64,000 nucleotides of DNA from Cryptomeria japonica (Eukaryota > Streptophyta > Pinopsida > Cupressales > Cupressaceae): contig NC_081410.1 in assembly GCF_030272615.1 (NCBI RefSeq), positions 286,937,957 through 287,001,956 on the forward strand, given 5' to 3'. Under the pieces are notes generated by a model that searched no databases, was not told the DNA's origin, and worked only from the letters and a program-made list of their open reading frames with translations. This document shows positions 1-12,709 of this stretch, in pieces. Each line of letters begins with the position of its first letter. Position 1 is the stretch's first letter. The position numbers and the translations under genes were made by a program.

Positions 1-474
1 CACTAGGTAGTGCCTATTCATACTTAAATTAAACAGAGGTTTCTAATAAAAGAAGAGTGGCGGATGACAAAGGACACCAGCTTTTATTTTTTCTATATTT
101 ATTGCAATTGAAATAAATGCTTGGAGCTGACCAGAAATTTTCCTATATATTTTTTTGGATTAGATATCATAAAAAAAAACCATTACATAGCATCAGCAAA
201 ACCTGAATTCAGTAGTATCAAGGGCACCAAGGGAAGGTGCATGCACAAAAAAATATATAGTTATCGGGCACCTCCACTATAACAGTGATGATTACATTAG
301 ATATACATATTTGTAAACGAAAATATCAGCAACAGTTTATGTAAGAAACATATGCATCAGTCTAGGAAATTGAGATTTCAGCATCCAGTGAAGTGTTGTT
401 TCCCAGTGGGGGGATCCAAGCCACCCACCCCAAGTTTCCATCCTGCCACACTTCCACCGACCATCAAGTATGTC

Positions 475-3400
475 CTATTTATGGGGATGGGAGGTGCGCT
501 CACGAATCAGGTCAGCTTCCTCCTGAGTAATCTCCATGTGTATCTGCCTACGCTCCAGGTGCTTCATAAAAGCCATCAGTGCTTGCTCAAATGCAGCCTT
601 GCCCGGTTCATCCCTCTCCCAAGTGAATCCGTGTGATAATTCAAGGATGTAAACAGTAGTAGCCCCCTCCTTGATCCACCTATCAAACTTGTCCGAGTCC
701 AGCTTAAGTATAACAGTGACCTACATAGAAATAGAGTAAACAATGAGTCTCCTAAGAGACTCAGTGAGGTGCCTGGTATTGCTATCAAAGATATCACCAT
801 TACGATACTTCCATATAAGCCAAAGAACTTCCAAAGAAAAACAAGACCAAAAGATATTTGCAATTCTCCTACAGCCCTTGATATAGCCTAGAATAACATC
901 TATGTATTCAAAAGAAACAGATTCCAAGTTAAAACCAAACAATCTCCATATTTCTTTTGCAAAATGGCATTCAAAACTATATGTTTCATAGTTTCAGGCA
1001 CTCTGCATATGTTACAACTTAAGAAAGCACCCTCCTTATCTTTTATGGGGAGTTTATTTAACAGCAGGCTAAGCACCCTCCTTATCTTTTATGGGGAGTT
1101 TATTTAACAGCAGGCGCCAGCCAAAGAATTGCTTTTTTGGTTCATTATGAGCCATCCAAAATTTACAAAGGCTATCTTTCCAGGTGTTTGGTTCCCAGTT
1201 TAAACCCCAGCATTTGTTAAGGTGCAAAAAAAGGGTATCAGCCTCAGTGAGTGAAGAGTAAATGCATTTGGCTTTAAGGGAAGGGAGAGGTGTGCCATCA
1301 ATCCAACAAAGTGCAGAAGCGGGGGGGCGGAGGAGAGGGGGGTGAGAAGGGGGGAGAGCAGAGGATAAGGCCATTTTAAGTATGTTATAGTTCTTGCTTT
1401 GGGATGTCGGGATAGAGAAGGTAAGTGTCTGTTCCTCCCACAATCTCAATTGGTCATTTTCAAACAAATGCTCAAAGTATTTAATACCCATATTATGCCA
1501 TTTTAGTGCAGAACAGCCTTGGAGAGTGGCTAAGGGTTTTCCATTATGGAATAGATTCCACCATATTGATCTGTTATCAGCAATATGCCCCTATACAGTG
1601 CCATTTACTTTGATATGTACCAAGTGTTTCACATGTTCCCAAGCCTTCCATAGGGACTTAAAGATATCAGATCCAACCAGAGATTCCTCAAACTGTCCAA
1701 TAAGAAGGTCAAGAATGGGGAGATCTTTCCATTTCTTGGCTTTCTTAGGGACCGAGCATATAATATTATTTCTTATAAGAACTTTTCATGGCTCATTACC
1801 TTCCATGGCCTTAAGAATCCACTTGGAGGCGAGGGCAATGCCCTGTAGTTTCAAGTCCTTCAACCCCATCCCACCAAATAGTTTATGCATAGTGCACCAT
1901 TCCCATCTCACTGCATGTTGCTTCCTAGTACCCTTGCCATCTGACCATAGGAATTCCCTAATCTGCTTTTGAACATGATTAAATTGGTAATTCCTAAAGA
2001 GCCAAGCTGATGAAAAATAAATATTATATGAGGCCAATATTTTCTGACACACCTGGAATCTTCCAGCCAAGGAGAGGAAGTTCTTGTTCCACTTGGAAAG
2101 TTACTTACCAATCTTATTCCTTACCCATTCCCACATTTCTTTTAGATTTGGAAGAACAGAAAAGGGAATACCTAGATATCTTACAACCTGTGTTGGGCCC
2201 AACCATTTGAGAGAGAATTTTGAGAGCCAGCCCGAGGCGCTGTCATCCCAACCAAGGAGATTGGACTTGTGCATAGCAATCTTACTGCCAGAAGCTAGGC
2301 AGAAGAGTTCGATATTTTTCAGCAAAGCAGCAAGGTTATCTTTCTCAAGCTTAATTAAAAGTGCAGTGTCATCAACAAATTGAACATTACAGATTTCCTC
2401 CTTGTTAGGTAGGGAGATACCCCTGATAGGAGGAGTAATAGAGGAGTCCTTAAGTAGGTAGAACATTGCATCAGCAGCTAGGACAAATAAGGCAGGGGAC
2501 AGAGGACATCCCTGTCTGATGGATCAAGTTAGTGCAAAATTGGAGGACCTTATCCCATTTACTTCAACAGAAGCATTGGCATCACATAATAGAGTTCTGA
2601 CCATATTACAAAATCCAGGGGGGAAGCCTAATGACTGAAGCATCTGAATGATATAACCCCATTCTATCCTGTCATAGGCTTTCTCAAAATCTATGAGCAA
2701 CATGGCTCCATTTTGTCCTAATTCCTTAGCCCAGTGGAGCGACTCCCAATAGGTAATTATGTTTTCCAATATATAACGTCCTTTAACAAACCCTGTTTGA
2801 GTAGTACTAACAATCTTAAGCAAGATTTTCTCCAATCTGCATGCAATCAACTTAGCTAAGATTTTGAAAGACACATTCAACAGTGTGTTAGGCCTCCAGT
2901 TTTTAAGTAGCGTTTTGTCACCTTCTTTAGGAATAAGCTTGATCAGACCTTAGTTAATATTTTTGCCCAAGGTACCATTGTGTATCGCCTCAGTGTATAG
3001 GGAGTGAAGATCATCAATAATACATCCAATATTTTCCTTATAAAATTCTACTAGAAACCCATCAGAGCCAGGGGATTTATCATTACTAAGAGCCAAGATA
3101 GCTTTCCTGATTTCTTCTTTTGAGATAGTCATTTCAAGTAGCCTACTATCCTCCTTATCAATAAGTTTGGGGACCAAGGACAGGACAATCTTTCTGGCAT
3201 TTTCCTGTTCCTCCCTAACTGGTTCAGCAGAGAACAAATCCTTGTAGAACTGAGCAAACCACTCAAGAATCTCAGTTGGTTCAGAGAGGTTCTTATTCTG
3301 CTCCCAGATGGTGTCAATTTTCTCTCTGGCTTGTTTCATCTTAAGAAGCTGGAATAAGAATTTAGATCCTCGATCTCCAGTATCCAACCAATTTAATTTA

Positions 3401-4515
3401 GCCCTAGTTCTCCACCCTTTGATTTTTTGATTCTGGAATCTTCTAAGATCAATCTTGGCCCTAATAAGCTGGTTGGTGAGTGATCCATTCTCAGGATCCC
3501 CTTGAAGTTCCAGCTCAGCCACTTGGAGGGCATTATGCAGTTGTAACTTAGAGGCTCTGGCATCCTTAGCCTTCTTTTTACCCACAGCCTAGTAGAGTGA
3601 GGTCCAAGTTTTAACAGTCTGGTTCCATCTGTCATTGTTGGACATTTGGCAATTACCATATTTATTAAACATTCTGACAAGACACAGGGCACACTTCACG
3701 TCCTCATCCATTAGTAGACTAATGTTCATTCTGAAGTTCGAGCTAGGGTTTGGTGGGGCCAACCTACTATCAATTATCTTTAGCCCAATCATAATAGGAT
3801 GATGATTTGATAATGTATATGGTATGACAGCATATTGAACACCGTCATCATTTTTAGCAGTTCCGAAGAAATCTTTGTTGAAATAAAATCTATCTAGCCT
3901 GCAATAGACTCTTTTATTATACTGTTGATGATTACACAAGGTGTACCATATTGATTTATACTCTCCCTTCTTTCCTGCTAAAGGATCAATCAATTTCATC
4001 TTGTTAACCATCCTTTCCCACTACACTCTCTCAGCACCCTTCCATTCAACCTTGTTTACTCCCTGTTTATCTTGAGCACTAACTACCATGTTGAAATCTC
4101 CTCCCAAGAACCAGGGGATATCCTCCAAGTTAGCAAGCCATTCCCACATACTCCCTCTTTCTCAATAGTCATTGGAGGCATACATTGAACAAATGCCAAA
4201 GGTGGAATTGTCATTCTGAATGATAGCCCATACTGCCCTTGCACATGGGGATTGCCCCCATTTTGTCACCTTATTCCCCCAATTAGGGTTTAATAAAATT
4301 GCAGCTCCACCTCTTCCTTTAGGGTGATTGGTATAAAAGGGAGTGGCCTCCCTCCAAATGCATTTTAGACCAACTTCTAAGGTAAATCCCACTGATTTTA
4401 GCACCTGGAGCATAAGGCAATCAATATCCTTGTGCATATTTAGAAATCTTTTGACCACATATTTTCTATCAGGGGCCTCAAGGCCCCTGATGTTCCATGA
4501 GATGGCTTTCAACAT
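475..4515 (-). pseudogene. LINE ORF2: APE endonuclease, reverse transcriptase, zf-RVT
   Basis: The frame runs from ATG at 4515 to TAG at 477-475, about 1,346 codons, a normal L1 ORF2 length. The APE-type endonuclease starts LKAISWNIRG and continues through GGDFNMV and SNHHPI. The usual catalytic E of LQE and the D of SDH are altered. Reverse transcriptase motifs follow: DKSPGSDGF, LLIDFEKAYDR (motif A) and FVDD (motif C, both aspartates kept). The zf-RVT region (FFGWRLLLNKLP, then CNIC and HIV) comes next, followed by an IWKYRN motif and a C-terminal tail. In-frame stops end near 4162, 3589, 2950, 2524, 2101, 1786, 1069 and 721. A 46-bp tandem duplication at 1025-1116 is offset by a one-base loss near 975, so the final frame is kept. 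Confidence 0.9.
1025..1116. repeat. 46-bp tandem duplication inside LINE ORF2
   Basis: Two adjacent 46-bp copies (1025-1070 and 1071-1116) share the cctccttatcttttatgggg core and are essentially identical. The duplication introduces the stop ending near 1069. It must postdate most other decay because the copies have not diverged. Confidence 0.9.
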
Positions 4516-5063
4516 TAGGAAGATTGTTCAGGAGTGTCCATCGGGGACTTAAATCCCTCGAAACACTTAGGCCATTCCTCAGGATTAGAGAGGTAACTAG
4601 CATCAAAAGCCACTGTTGAAAGTGGTCTACCTCTTTTCTTCCTAAGTTCAGAGAGCTGCTCTGGTCCCAATGACTCCTTCCTACCTGAAGTCTCCCTAGA
4701 AGCCTTAGGAGATCTTTTCCTCCTTTTTTTCTTAGATTTGTTTCCAGATAGGTCTTTTCCCCCATTATTAGATCCAAAATCAAAAACTCTCAAATCTAGG
4801 GAAAGTGGATTATCCCCACCATTGTTCATAACCTCAAAGTCGTCAAATTTCAAACAAAGTCCAGAACCATGAACATCCCCTATGGTATGGTCGGAAGGGA
4901 GGATGGTAAGCCCCATATCCCCATCAATGTCACCAGATGTCAACTCAAGGGGTTTGGTAGGGCTTTGTGCTCCCTCACCCTCAACCTTGATCTCCAAGGG
5001 AGTATTTGAAACAGAAACAATGGAAGGAATGCTCATCTCCCCAGGAATATCACAATTGCCCAT
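4515..5063 (-). pseudogene. LINE ORF1, C-terminal remnant
   Basis: About 182 codons survive of an L1-type ORF1 (RNA-binding, nucleic-acid chaperone role in the family). The visible part is the acidic/serine-rich linker with a strongly basic patch (KSKKKRRKRSPK) and a KKRGRP motif, suggesting nuclear targeting or nucleic-acid contact. No zinc knuckle is present because the N-terminal half was lost by 5' truncation. Its TAA stop overlaps the ATG of ORF2 as TAATG at 4513-4517, an arrangement suited to termination-reinitiation. Confidence 0.7.
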
Positions 5064-5136
5064 ACATTCAGACCCCAGAGGGGATTGACTTACAATACAG
5101 ATGGCATTGGTGGTATCTTGAATTTTCCTATATATT

Positions 5137-5770
5137 CAAAAATAATATGATTTTTAAAATTCATGTCACATTTTATTTTCTCAGTTCTGTTAGCTCAATA
5201 AAACCAACTAAAACTAGGCATCTCAGCCAACAACTTTTCCAGGCCTCGGATCCCCTCACCCTAATTAAGTTTACCAAAAAAATACCGTTCAAAATCAGAC
5301 TGAAACATTAATGGTGTGAGTTTGACTTGTTCACCCCAATATTTTTCCAGGCATAAGGTTACTCCAGCAAAAAACTACTGTTTAAAATCAGATTAAGTCA
5401 TACAACTGGTCCCAAGTTAGAAAGTCTAAGTCCCAAACCATTAAGAATCATACACCATCAACTACAACTTAAAACCAAAGGGTGCAAATAGTTACTATAA
5501 TCTAATAAATAAATCTAAAAAATTAGAAATATTGGTCCAACAAACTTGGATGGGACCGCCTTTCATCTACAATAGAAAAGTTAAAAGGATTTTTGAGCAT
5601 CACTTTAGATAGTTTATAGATAAATGATATAGATATTAATTTTGCATCAAAAGGTTACATTTGAAAACAATACACAATGAAACCCAGTCTCATGTCTGCT
5701 GCCCAAATTTCCAAAAATGAACATTTACGTATAAGCAAATTATATTTTTAGATAGTTAATCTATTCATAC
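5137..5770. other. Intron sequence, no feature seen
   Basis: This lies between the LINE and the host exon. It is AT-rich with no frame longer than about 100 codons, no repeat shared with the rest of the window, and no convincing exon. It is the 5' part of the downstream host intron. Confidence 0.6.
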
Positions 5771-5836
5771 CTCAATCATAGTTTGCATATAGTCCAGCAC
5801 AGCTGGAATCTTTACTTCAGCTGACTCTGTATAAAT
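5771..5836 (-). CDS. Host exon, start of helicase lobe 2 of SMARCAL1-type protein
   Basis: This is a 66-bp exon of 22 codons with no stop. A pyrimidine-rich acceptor (gtgttctgtccag) precedes 5836, and a consensus donor (GAG then gtatga) follows 5771 on the minus strand. The peptide contains IYTESAEVKIPAVLDY followed by MQTMIE. The AKIPAVLDYL-like motif is characteristic of the segment just before the helicase C-terminal domain in SMARCAL1/CHR18 proteins. The following expected segment (a GCKFLVFAHH-like strand) was not found between 1 and 5770, so the next intron is longer than 5.7 kb. The exon shows no damage, unlike the transposon coding regions around it, which supports a functional host gene. 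Confidence 0.8.
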
Positions 5837-6228
5837 CTGGACAGAACACATAAACAATACTTTTATTGGCCTCTAAATTGTAAAAAGGCATACTCCCAGA
5901 AAATATAGAAAATAAACCATATGCACTCAAATAAACACAAATACGCACCGATAAGATTGAAAATAGATTACATAATCAGATGTAAGATTGGAAAAAAAAC
6001 ATTATTTTGGTATTAATTCAAGAATTTAATAAGCATTATCATGAAAAATAAATATTTTGTAGATATAAATTTCTATCCTAACATTCATAAGCAACATAGG
6101 AGATTACCATGTATAACAAAAAGGCAGTATAACAACAGAAATAGATTCTATTTTACCAGTGTTCAATGGGTATGCATACACCCCAAAATCCCACAATCCA
6201 ATGATGTGAACATCACTGGGGCAGCAGG
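5837..6228. other. 3' end of the giant intron, no feature seen
   Basis: This is unique AT-rich sequence between the splice acceptor and the first copy of the 1.67-kb repeat. No coding or repeat signature was recognised. Confidence 0.5.
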
Positions 6229-7900
6229 AAAGCACAAACCCCCACTGCCCCAATGACAACACCTGCAAATAAAACATGCACTCCTCCCTACAACAATACT
6301 TTGCAAAGCACCATATAAGAGCCTGTGCTTCAAGATGACCCAATGCTAGAGAGCTATTTGCTTCTCATAGTAGCCACACTCATTCCGTGCTGCCATTTTA
6401 TAGTGTTAGGGCAATCTAGGAAGCCACATACCTATAAATCTCAACAATCTGTAGAATTCCATCCGCTTTAGCTTTTTTCTCAATGGTAATTCTTTGGGTA
6501 ATAGGATTCCTTCTGCCGGAAAGGAGCTAGGGGAGTTGATCATATTGCATCTCAATCACAATCAGTAAGAGGGGTCTAGACTGACATACATTTGCAGGCT
6601 TATTAGTGCGGCCAAGCTAAACAGAAGCCACGACCATTAGGATGGCTCCATTCCTAATAGAGTAGTGCAATGATAGCTTATACAATTCCTAGACATGAAG
6701 CATAACAAGTTGTCTAGTGAGGTTCCCTCATTTTTTTCTCAGTATTAACTAAATTTAAAAATAAATTAGCATTTCTATAATATCGTGATATTATATATAC
6801 ATATTTACTATGTATACTTAACTATTAAAAATATTTATTTCACTATTGATGTATTAATATTTTAATAGTATCAAATATTCATAGTTCCAAAGAGTTTCCT
6901 GACAAGGGCACGTAGGGATGCAAGACTGAGTTTTTGAAACAAGCGGACCAAGGGCCTAAATTTGCAGGCGGCGACTAGACAGTGGGGGGCGACAACGGAG
7001 TAATGGTCGAGGGGTGGCAATGATGTACAAATTGAAATCTTCAAGGCAAAATATACAATATAACATCTCTACAAGTGTCCCAACAAAAGCAAAATAGTTT
7101 TCATTAAATTAACGGTTGCAATCAGTATGTAATGGTGTGTTCAATATAGCAAGCAACCCCACAACATCCCCATCAAAGGTGGCAGAGGTGGCAGTGTTGT
7201 GGGGCACATTTCCTCCAAGTCCCCGCATCCCAGAAACATCCCCGTCCCTGAGACGCAAGCTCTTTTGGGGAGGATCCACCACCATAGAACACTACAAAAG
7301 TTATATTTACTATTTTATAATGTGAGATGTTAAATTCACTGTTATTGACATTTTTTAACAAAGAGGGATTTGAGTCCCTATTTTTTATTACAGAAAGAAA
7401 AGAAGAATTCAAAGTTTCTCGAATACAAAATGCTTTTAGAAATCATTACGAAGGATCTCACACAACTAGTTATTGTCTTTCCCCATAGGACAAGAGAAAG
7501 ATCGACCTATCTAACTATTACATCTATTACCTACATAGAATTTTAAATGGTAGAAACTGTTTCTTTCTGTGTAAAAACTACATGTTTCAAAAACCAGTTA
7601 GACACAAATAAAAGATGTTTATGATTTTAAATTAAACACAAAGATTAAAAATAAAAAAATTTAACAAGATAAGATTTTATCAACGAACACATAAACATAA
7701 CACATCATGAATTAAAAACTAGGGAGCATGTACAAAACCACAATACTCCTTCCATTGACTTCAACAATACAAAGCTTGTAAAATTATTGTAAACATCTAA
7801 ATCACAATAGGAACAACTCAAAAGGTACTAATTCTATGAACAACTTCAGCAATACATAGGCTTGAAAATAACAATTTGGAATTAAGCACTTTCTACTATT
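6229..7900. repeat. 1.67-kb direct repeat, copy 1
   Basis: It is nearly identical to 9240-10911, with a constant offset of 3011 bases at both ends and small substitutions throughout. Homology starts at aaagcacaaac and stops after ttctactatt. The ends are not TG..CA and the flanks show no target duplication, so it is not a plain LTR pair. It carries an exon-like segment on the minus strand (6432-6526) and a GC-rich patch near 7150-7280 unlike the AT-rich surroundings. Confidence 0.9.
6432..6526 (-). other. Exon-like segment in repeat copy 1
   Basis: On the minus strand a 95-bp open segment is bounded by an acceptor (caactcccctag) and a donor (ATAG then gtatgtgg). One frame is open and reads GRRNPITQRITIEKKAK then ADGILQIVEIYR. 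The second copy at 9443-9537 keeps the same frame with one amino-acid change (N to D) and a synonymous change. I do not recognise the protein. It cannot be part of the helicase, because the flanking host exons already join perfectly. It could be a captured exon or chance. Confidence 0.35.
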
Positions 7901-8480
7901 ATGGTTTTGAGCCTTACCAGGGAAGTCGATGGATAATTCGATTCCCGTCTTGGAAGTAGCATCTTACATCCAAGCCTACCAAGGAAGATCGGCATATGAT
8001 CAATTCTTGCCTTGGATGATACATCTTACCATCCAAGTCTACCAGAGAGGACCAGCAAGATCCGTCTCGTCTTGGTGACGCTTCCTACACCCAAGCCTTT
8101 AATATATATGCATATGAGTACTCAGTATATATTGTCTACCAGGGATTATCATAATCCTAAATTAGGCTAAGGGGATTATTCCCATTAGTCTCCATCACAT
8201 AGCCAAATTATTGTCATCTATTAACACCCAGCATAAGGCATTTCATAACAATTTACATTTCCATTATTATTTAAATTATAATCTATGTCTGCCTTTACAT
8301 ACTTCTTTATTCCTATTATTGATTCTACATGAACAAGTATATTGCAGATATATACATATATATATGTGCGTGTATACACACATGTACACACACACATATA
8401 TATATAAGACAATATTATAATAACAATATAATTCTATCAGAGAGATTGGTTACATACAACATATGACAGATCTATCCTAA

Positions 8481-8515
<35 letters not shown>

Positions 8516-9239
8516 GCACACACGTCCACACACATATACATACCTATGGCATAAGTGCTAACGTCTTACCTTTTCCGTAGTCTGTGTTGGCGCAGCCTCC
8601 ATTCCTCCTTTTCTCCTGTTTCTTTACCCCCCCCCCCCCCCCCTAAGTGCCGACAGGTAGTCTATTTGTACACATGGCAGGGAGGGGTTGCGTCCCACCA
8701 CGGGATCCCTTCGGTAGGAAGGGGTGTGACTGTGGCCGCAGCCCCAAGGCTGCAATTCCCGTCCCACCACTTCCCGAGGGGTGGAACATAAACTTGGTTA
8801 ATACATTAATATTATTTTAATAATTTATTTCTTTATTTAATATATGAACTTACTAATATATAATTATTATTATTAATATATTACTTCTCATTTAATATAT
8901 TAACATTATTTGATAATTTATTTCTTTATTTAATATATGAACTTACTAATATATCATTACTATTATTAATATATTACTTCTCATTTAAGATATTAACATT
9001 ATTTAATAATTTACTTCTTTATTCAATATATTACTAATGAACTTATTAATATATACAATTATCATTATTGACGTATTATTTTAACCTTTGCATAGATTTA
9101 TTTAATTATTATTAATACATTCATACATTTATTGCTGGTAATAATCTTTGTAAGGTTTAACGAATGCAAAAATAAAGAGTAAATTTCTATGCTACCAAGG
9201 TAAGATTTACATCATGTGATACAGTAGAGGGTTATCACA
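7901..9239. repeat. Spacer with tandem repeats and microsatellites
   Basis: It separates the two 1.67-kb copies. It holds three units of about 63 bp at 7911-8098 (ccaagcctacc-type), AT/GT and CA tracts at about 8345-8405 and 8480-8545, a run of 17 C at 8627-8643, and a tandem repeat of period 93 with about 2.7 units at 8803-9060. Frames across the microsatellites are artefacts. No gene was recognised. Confidence 0.85.
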
Positions 9240-10911
9240 AAAGCACAAACCCCCACTGCCCCAATGACATCACCAGCAAATAAAACATGCACTCCTCCCT
9301 ACAACAATACTTTGCAAAGCACCATATAAGAGCCTGTGCTTCAATATAACCCAATGCTAGAGAGCTATTTGCTTCTCATAGTAGCCACACTCATTCCGTG
9401 CTGCCATTTTATAGTGTTAGGGCAATCTAGGAAGCCACATACCTATAAATCTCAACAATCTGTAGAATTCCATCCGCTTTAGCCTTTTTCTCAATGGTAA
9501 TTCTTTGGGTAATAGGATCCCTTCTGCCGGAAAGAAGCTAGGGGAGTTGATCATATTGCATCTCAATCACAATCAGTAAGAGAGGTCTAGACCGACATAC
9601 ATTTGCAGGCTTATTAGTGCATCCAAGCTAAACAGAAGCCACGACCATTAGGATGGCTCCATTCCTAAGAGAGTAGTGCAATGATAGCTTATACAATTCC
9701 TAGACATGAAGCATAACAAGTTGTCTAGTGAGGTTCCCTCATTTTTTTGTCAGTATTAACTAAATTTAAAAATAAATTAGCATTTCTATAATATAGTGAT
9801 ATTATATATACATATTTATTATGTATACTTAACTCTTAAAAATATTTATTTCACTATTGATGTATTAATATTTTAATAGTATCAAATATTCATAGTTCCA
9901 AAGAGTTTCCTGACAAGGGCACGTAGGGATGCAAGAATGAGTTTTTGAAACAAGGGGACCAAGGGCCTCAATTTGCAGGTGGCGACTGGACAGTGTGGGG
10001 CGACAATGGAGTAATGGTCGAGGGGTGGCGATGATGTACAAATTGAAATCTTCAAGGCGAAATATCCAATATAACATCTCTACAAGTGTCCCAACAAAAG
10101 CAAAATAGTTTTCATTAAGTTAAAGGTTGCAATCAGTATGTAATGGCGTGTTCAATATAGCAAGCAACCCCACAACATCCCCATCAAAGGTGGCACAGGT
10201 GGCAGTGTTGTGGGGGCATTTCATCCAAGTCCCCGCATCCCAGAAACATCCCCGTCCCCAAGATGCAAGCTCTTATGGGGAGGCTCCACCACCATAGAAC
10301 ACTACAAAAGTTATATTTACTATTTTATAATGTGAGATGTTAAATTCACTATTATTGACATTTTTTAACAAAGAGGGATGTGAGTCCCTATTTTTTATTA
10401 CAAGAAGAAAAGTAGAATTCAAAGTTTCAGGAAAACAAAATGCTTTTAGAAATCATTACGAAGGATCTCACACAACTAGTTATTGTCTTTCCCCATAGGA
10501 CAAGAGAAAGATCGACCTATCTAACTGTTACATCTATTGCCTACATAGAATTTGAAATGGTAGAAACTGTTTCTTTCTATGAAAAAACTACATGTTTCAA
10601 AAACCAGTTAGACACAAGTAAAAGATGTTTATGATATTAGATTAAACACAAAGATTAAAAATAAACAATTTAACAACATAAGATTTTATCAACGAACACA
10701 TAAACATAACACATATCATGAATTAAAAACTAAGGAACATGTACAAAACCACAATACTCCTTCCAATGACTTCAACAATACAAAGCTTGTAAAATTATTG
10801 TAAACATCTAAATCACAATAGGAACAACTCAAAAGGTACTAATTCTATGAACAACTTCAGCAATACATAGGCTTGAAAATAACAATTTGGAATTAAGCAC
10901 TTTCTACTATT
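9240..10911. repeat. 1.67-kb direct repeat, copy 2
   Basis: This is the mate of 6229-7900 with the same boundaries. Right flank gtttcatggc and left flank gggttatcac have no counterpart at copy 1. The exon-like segment lies at 9443-9537 on the minus strand. Net length is identical to copy 1, so indels are few or balanced. Confidence 0.9.
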
Positions 10912-11049
10912 GTTTCATGGCATTTGCAACATGCGACAATTAGTTCAACTAACAATTAAATTATTACAATTTATGTTTTAATGCTCACATCTTTCATATG
11001 ATGAGATAGATGATCTAAGCTCTAAATAGATAGTAATGAGAACAGTGAA

Positions 11050-12704
11050 TGTAATGTGCCCTTTTTAGCCTGTTGTTGTTTTTGGATGGTTTAGCGTATT
11101 CTTGGCCCTAGTAGGCTAAGGCAGTTGGTTAGAGGGACTCAGTTATTAGAGCAGGAGGCTTATTCCCATCCAACGTTCAGGTTTGGCCTTCGTTGGACTC
11201 AATTCTACACACTTACTATTTATAGTAAGTCAGTGGATGATTGAGAGGGACCCTTACTATTTTTAGTAAGGCAGATGGATACACAATGGATGCAGTGGTT
11301 GACTCCCTAGTTCAGGCGAGATCATGAAATAATGAGTATTTATGGAGTTATATTATTTTAATTATTAATAAAGTATTAATAATTAATCATTAAAAGCATA
11401 TTATAGTTATTAAAGTCACTTTATGTGCAATGGGACCCTGACCCTCAATTAAGTGACTTAAAGTGCAATTAATTTTTTTTTAAATTTAAGGCCTATTTAT
11501 TGATGCATTTGATAAAGTCAAAAGATAAATATAAAATATCATTTTAAATGATATTAATGTGCATCCAATAATTCAAGTTTTGGGCACCCACTTATGAGGA
11601 TATTAAATAAAGTTATTATGCAAACCCTAAAGTGGATTTGAAAGTGGATTTAAATGCTATTAAGGAGATTGAGGTTATAAAAGGACTCAAAAAGCAAATG
11701 CTTTTCATTCTCGGAGATTATAAACTTGTTCTTTTTTATATGAGAGTTGTGTGTAGAAATACACAAGGGTTTCAGTCATTTTCAAGATTGGAGAACGAAA
11801 ACTCTTCAATGTTTGTGCAATTTTGAGGCTTTGAGATACCAGATTGGATTATTGCCTGATTGTGGGCTTCATCCAGGAGTCCAATTTGTGCTAACAGGTG
11901 GGAGATTTCATCTAGGGTTTGAAGGATTGGGAGGTATATCTACAACAGACCTGGAGATTCATATTGGTTGCCATTATACATTAGGAAATCAAGCATTTAA
12001 TTGGCAAATTATATACAGCTACAGCAAGGACGTGTTTCTTCAGATTCTTCATTGTGGAGGCATCTTCATTGCTGCTAGGTCTCCCTTGGCATCATCGATT
12101 TATAACAACATATTACTCCAGGTTCATTAGTAGCATTTTTATTGTCTAAAGGAATAAATCTGATCGCTGCCATCAATAGTGTTATAGGTGCACATTATAT
12201 ATCAAACTTTGTAATGGCATTTGGATTGTGAGGCATAACAACTTGTACTTGGTTTAGCATATAAATGAAGATACAGGGTTGCATGCCATTTGTTTGTCAA
12301 AATGCTTAATTGCTTAAGTGACTAATTTGCATAAAAGATTTGCATTTGGGAATTGAAAGATGCATGCTAAGTGTTTGCATTAATACCTAGTTGTAGGTGC
12401 ATAATGGTTATCCTAAGATGCATGCCAAGTGTTTGATGATATGTCAAGCAGCTGTAGTGATTATTTTTAGTCACTCATTTGCATGTAAAAAGTCAAATTC
12501 AGTTTTCATACCATTTCTATGACATTGTTAGTCAATCATTCATGGTTAGAGGCATTCAAAAACATCAATTGTAGCATACAAGACAGAAATAATACAAACA
12601 GAAACTCATAACAGCAAATAAAGAGGTTGTATGCAAAGTGTTCGACAATATTCCCTGAGGGTTTAATCAGCAACTTGAGGTCAGATTAGTCAAGGGATAC
12701 TACA
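11050..12704 (+). mobile_element. Solo LTR, 1655 bp, target duplication gtgaa
   Basis: The sequence starts TGTAATGTGCCC and ends ATACTACA. It is flanked by gtgaa at 11045-11049 and 12705-12709. A TATA box (gaggttataaaagg) at 11675-11684 places the R/U5 part to the right. U3 is AT-rich with repeated taataaag runs. The small frames at 11632-12130 lie in R/U5 and are not genes. No gag or pol adjoins it, so it is a solo LTR left by LTR-LTR recombination. Confidence 0.8.
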
Positions 12705-12709
12705 GTGAA

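Larger units (their letters stand above)
152..5120 (-). mobile_element. 5'-truncated L1-type LINE with 16-bp target duplication
   Basis: The 16-mer aattttcctatatatt occurs at 136-151 and again at 5121-5136, directly flanking the element. The inner left edge starts with a short T-run (152-156), which is the poly(A) end of a minus-strand LINE. Read on the minus strand the order is ORF1 remnant, endonuclease, reverse transcriptase, zinc-knuckle region, then 3' UTR. The element lies in the host intron downstream of exon 5771-5836. The 5' part of ORF1 is missing, the usual outcome of incomplete reverse transcription. ORF2 carries eight in-frame stops, so the copy is dead. Confidence 0.92.

Noticed and set aside
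1394-1972. A 192-codon plus-strand frame
   Set aside because: It is the antisense shadow of LINE ORF2.
8345-8545. Frames across the CA/TA repeats
   Set aside because: Simple-sequence artefacts.
6229-10911. The 1.67-kb repeats as LTRs of a non-autonomous element
   Set aside because: Neither end has TG..CA, there is no primer site or purine tract at the inner borders, and no target duplication.
11747-12130. A 127-codon gene
   Set aside because: It lies in the R/U5 part of a solo LTR and matches nothing known.
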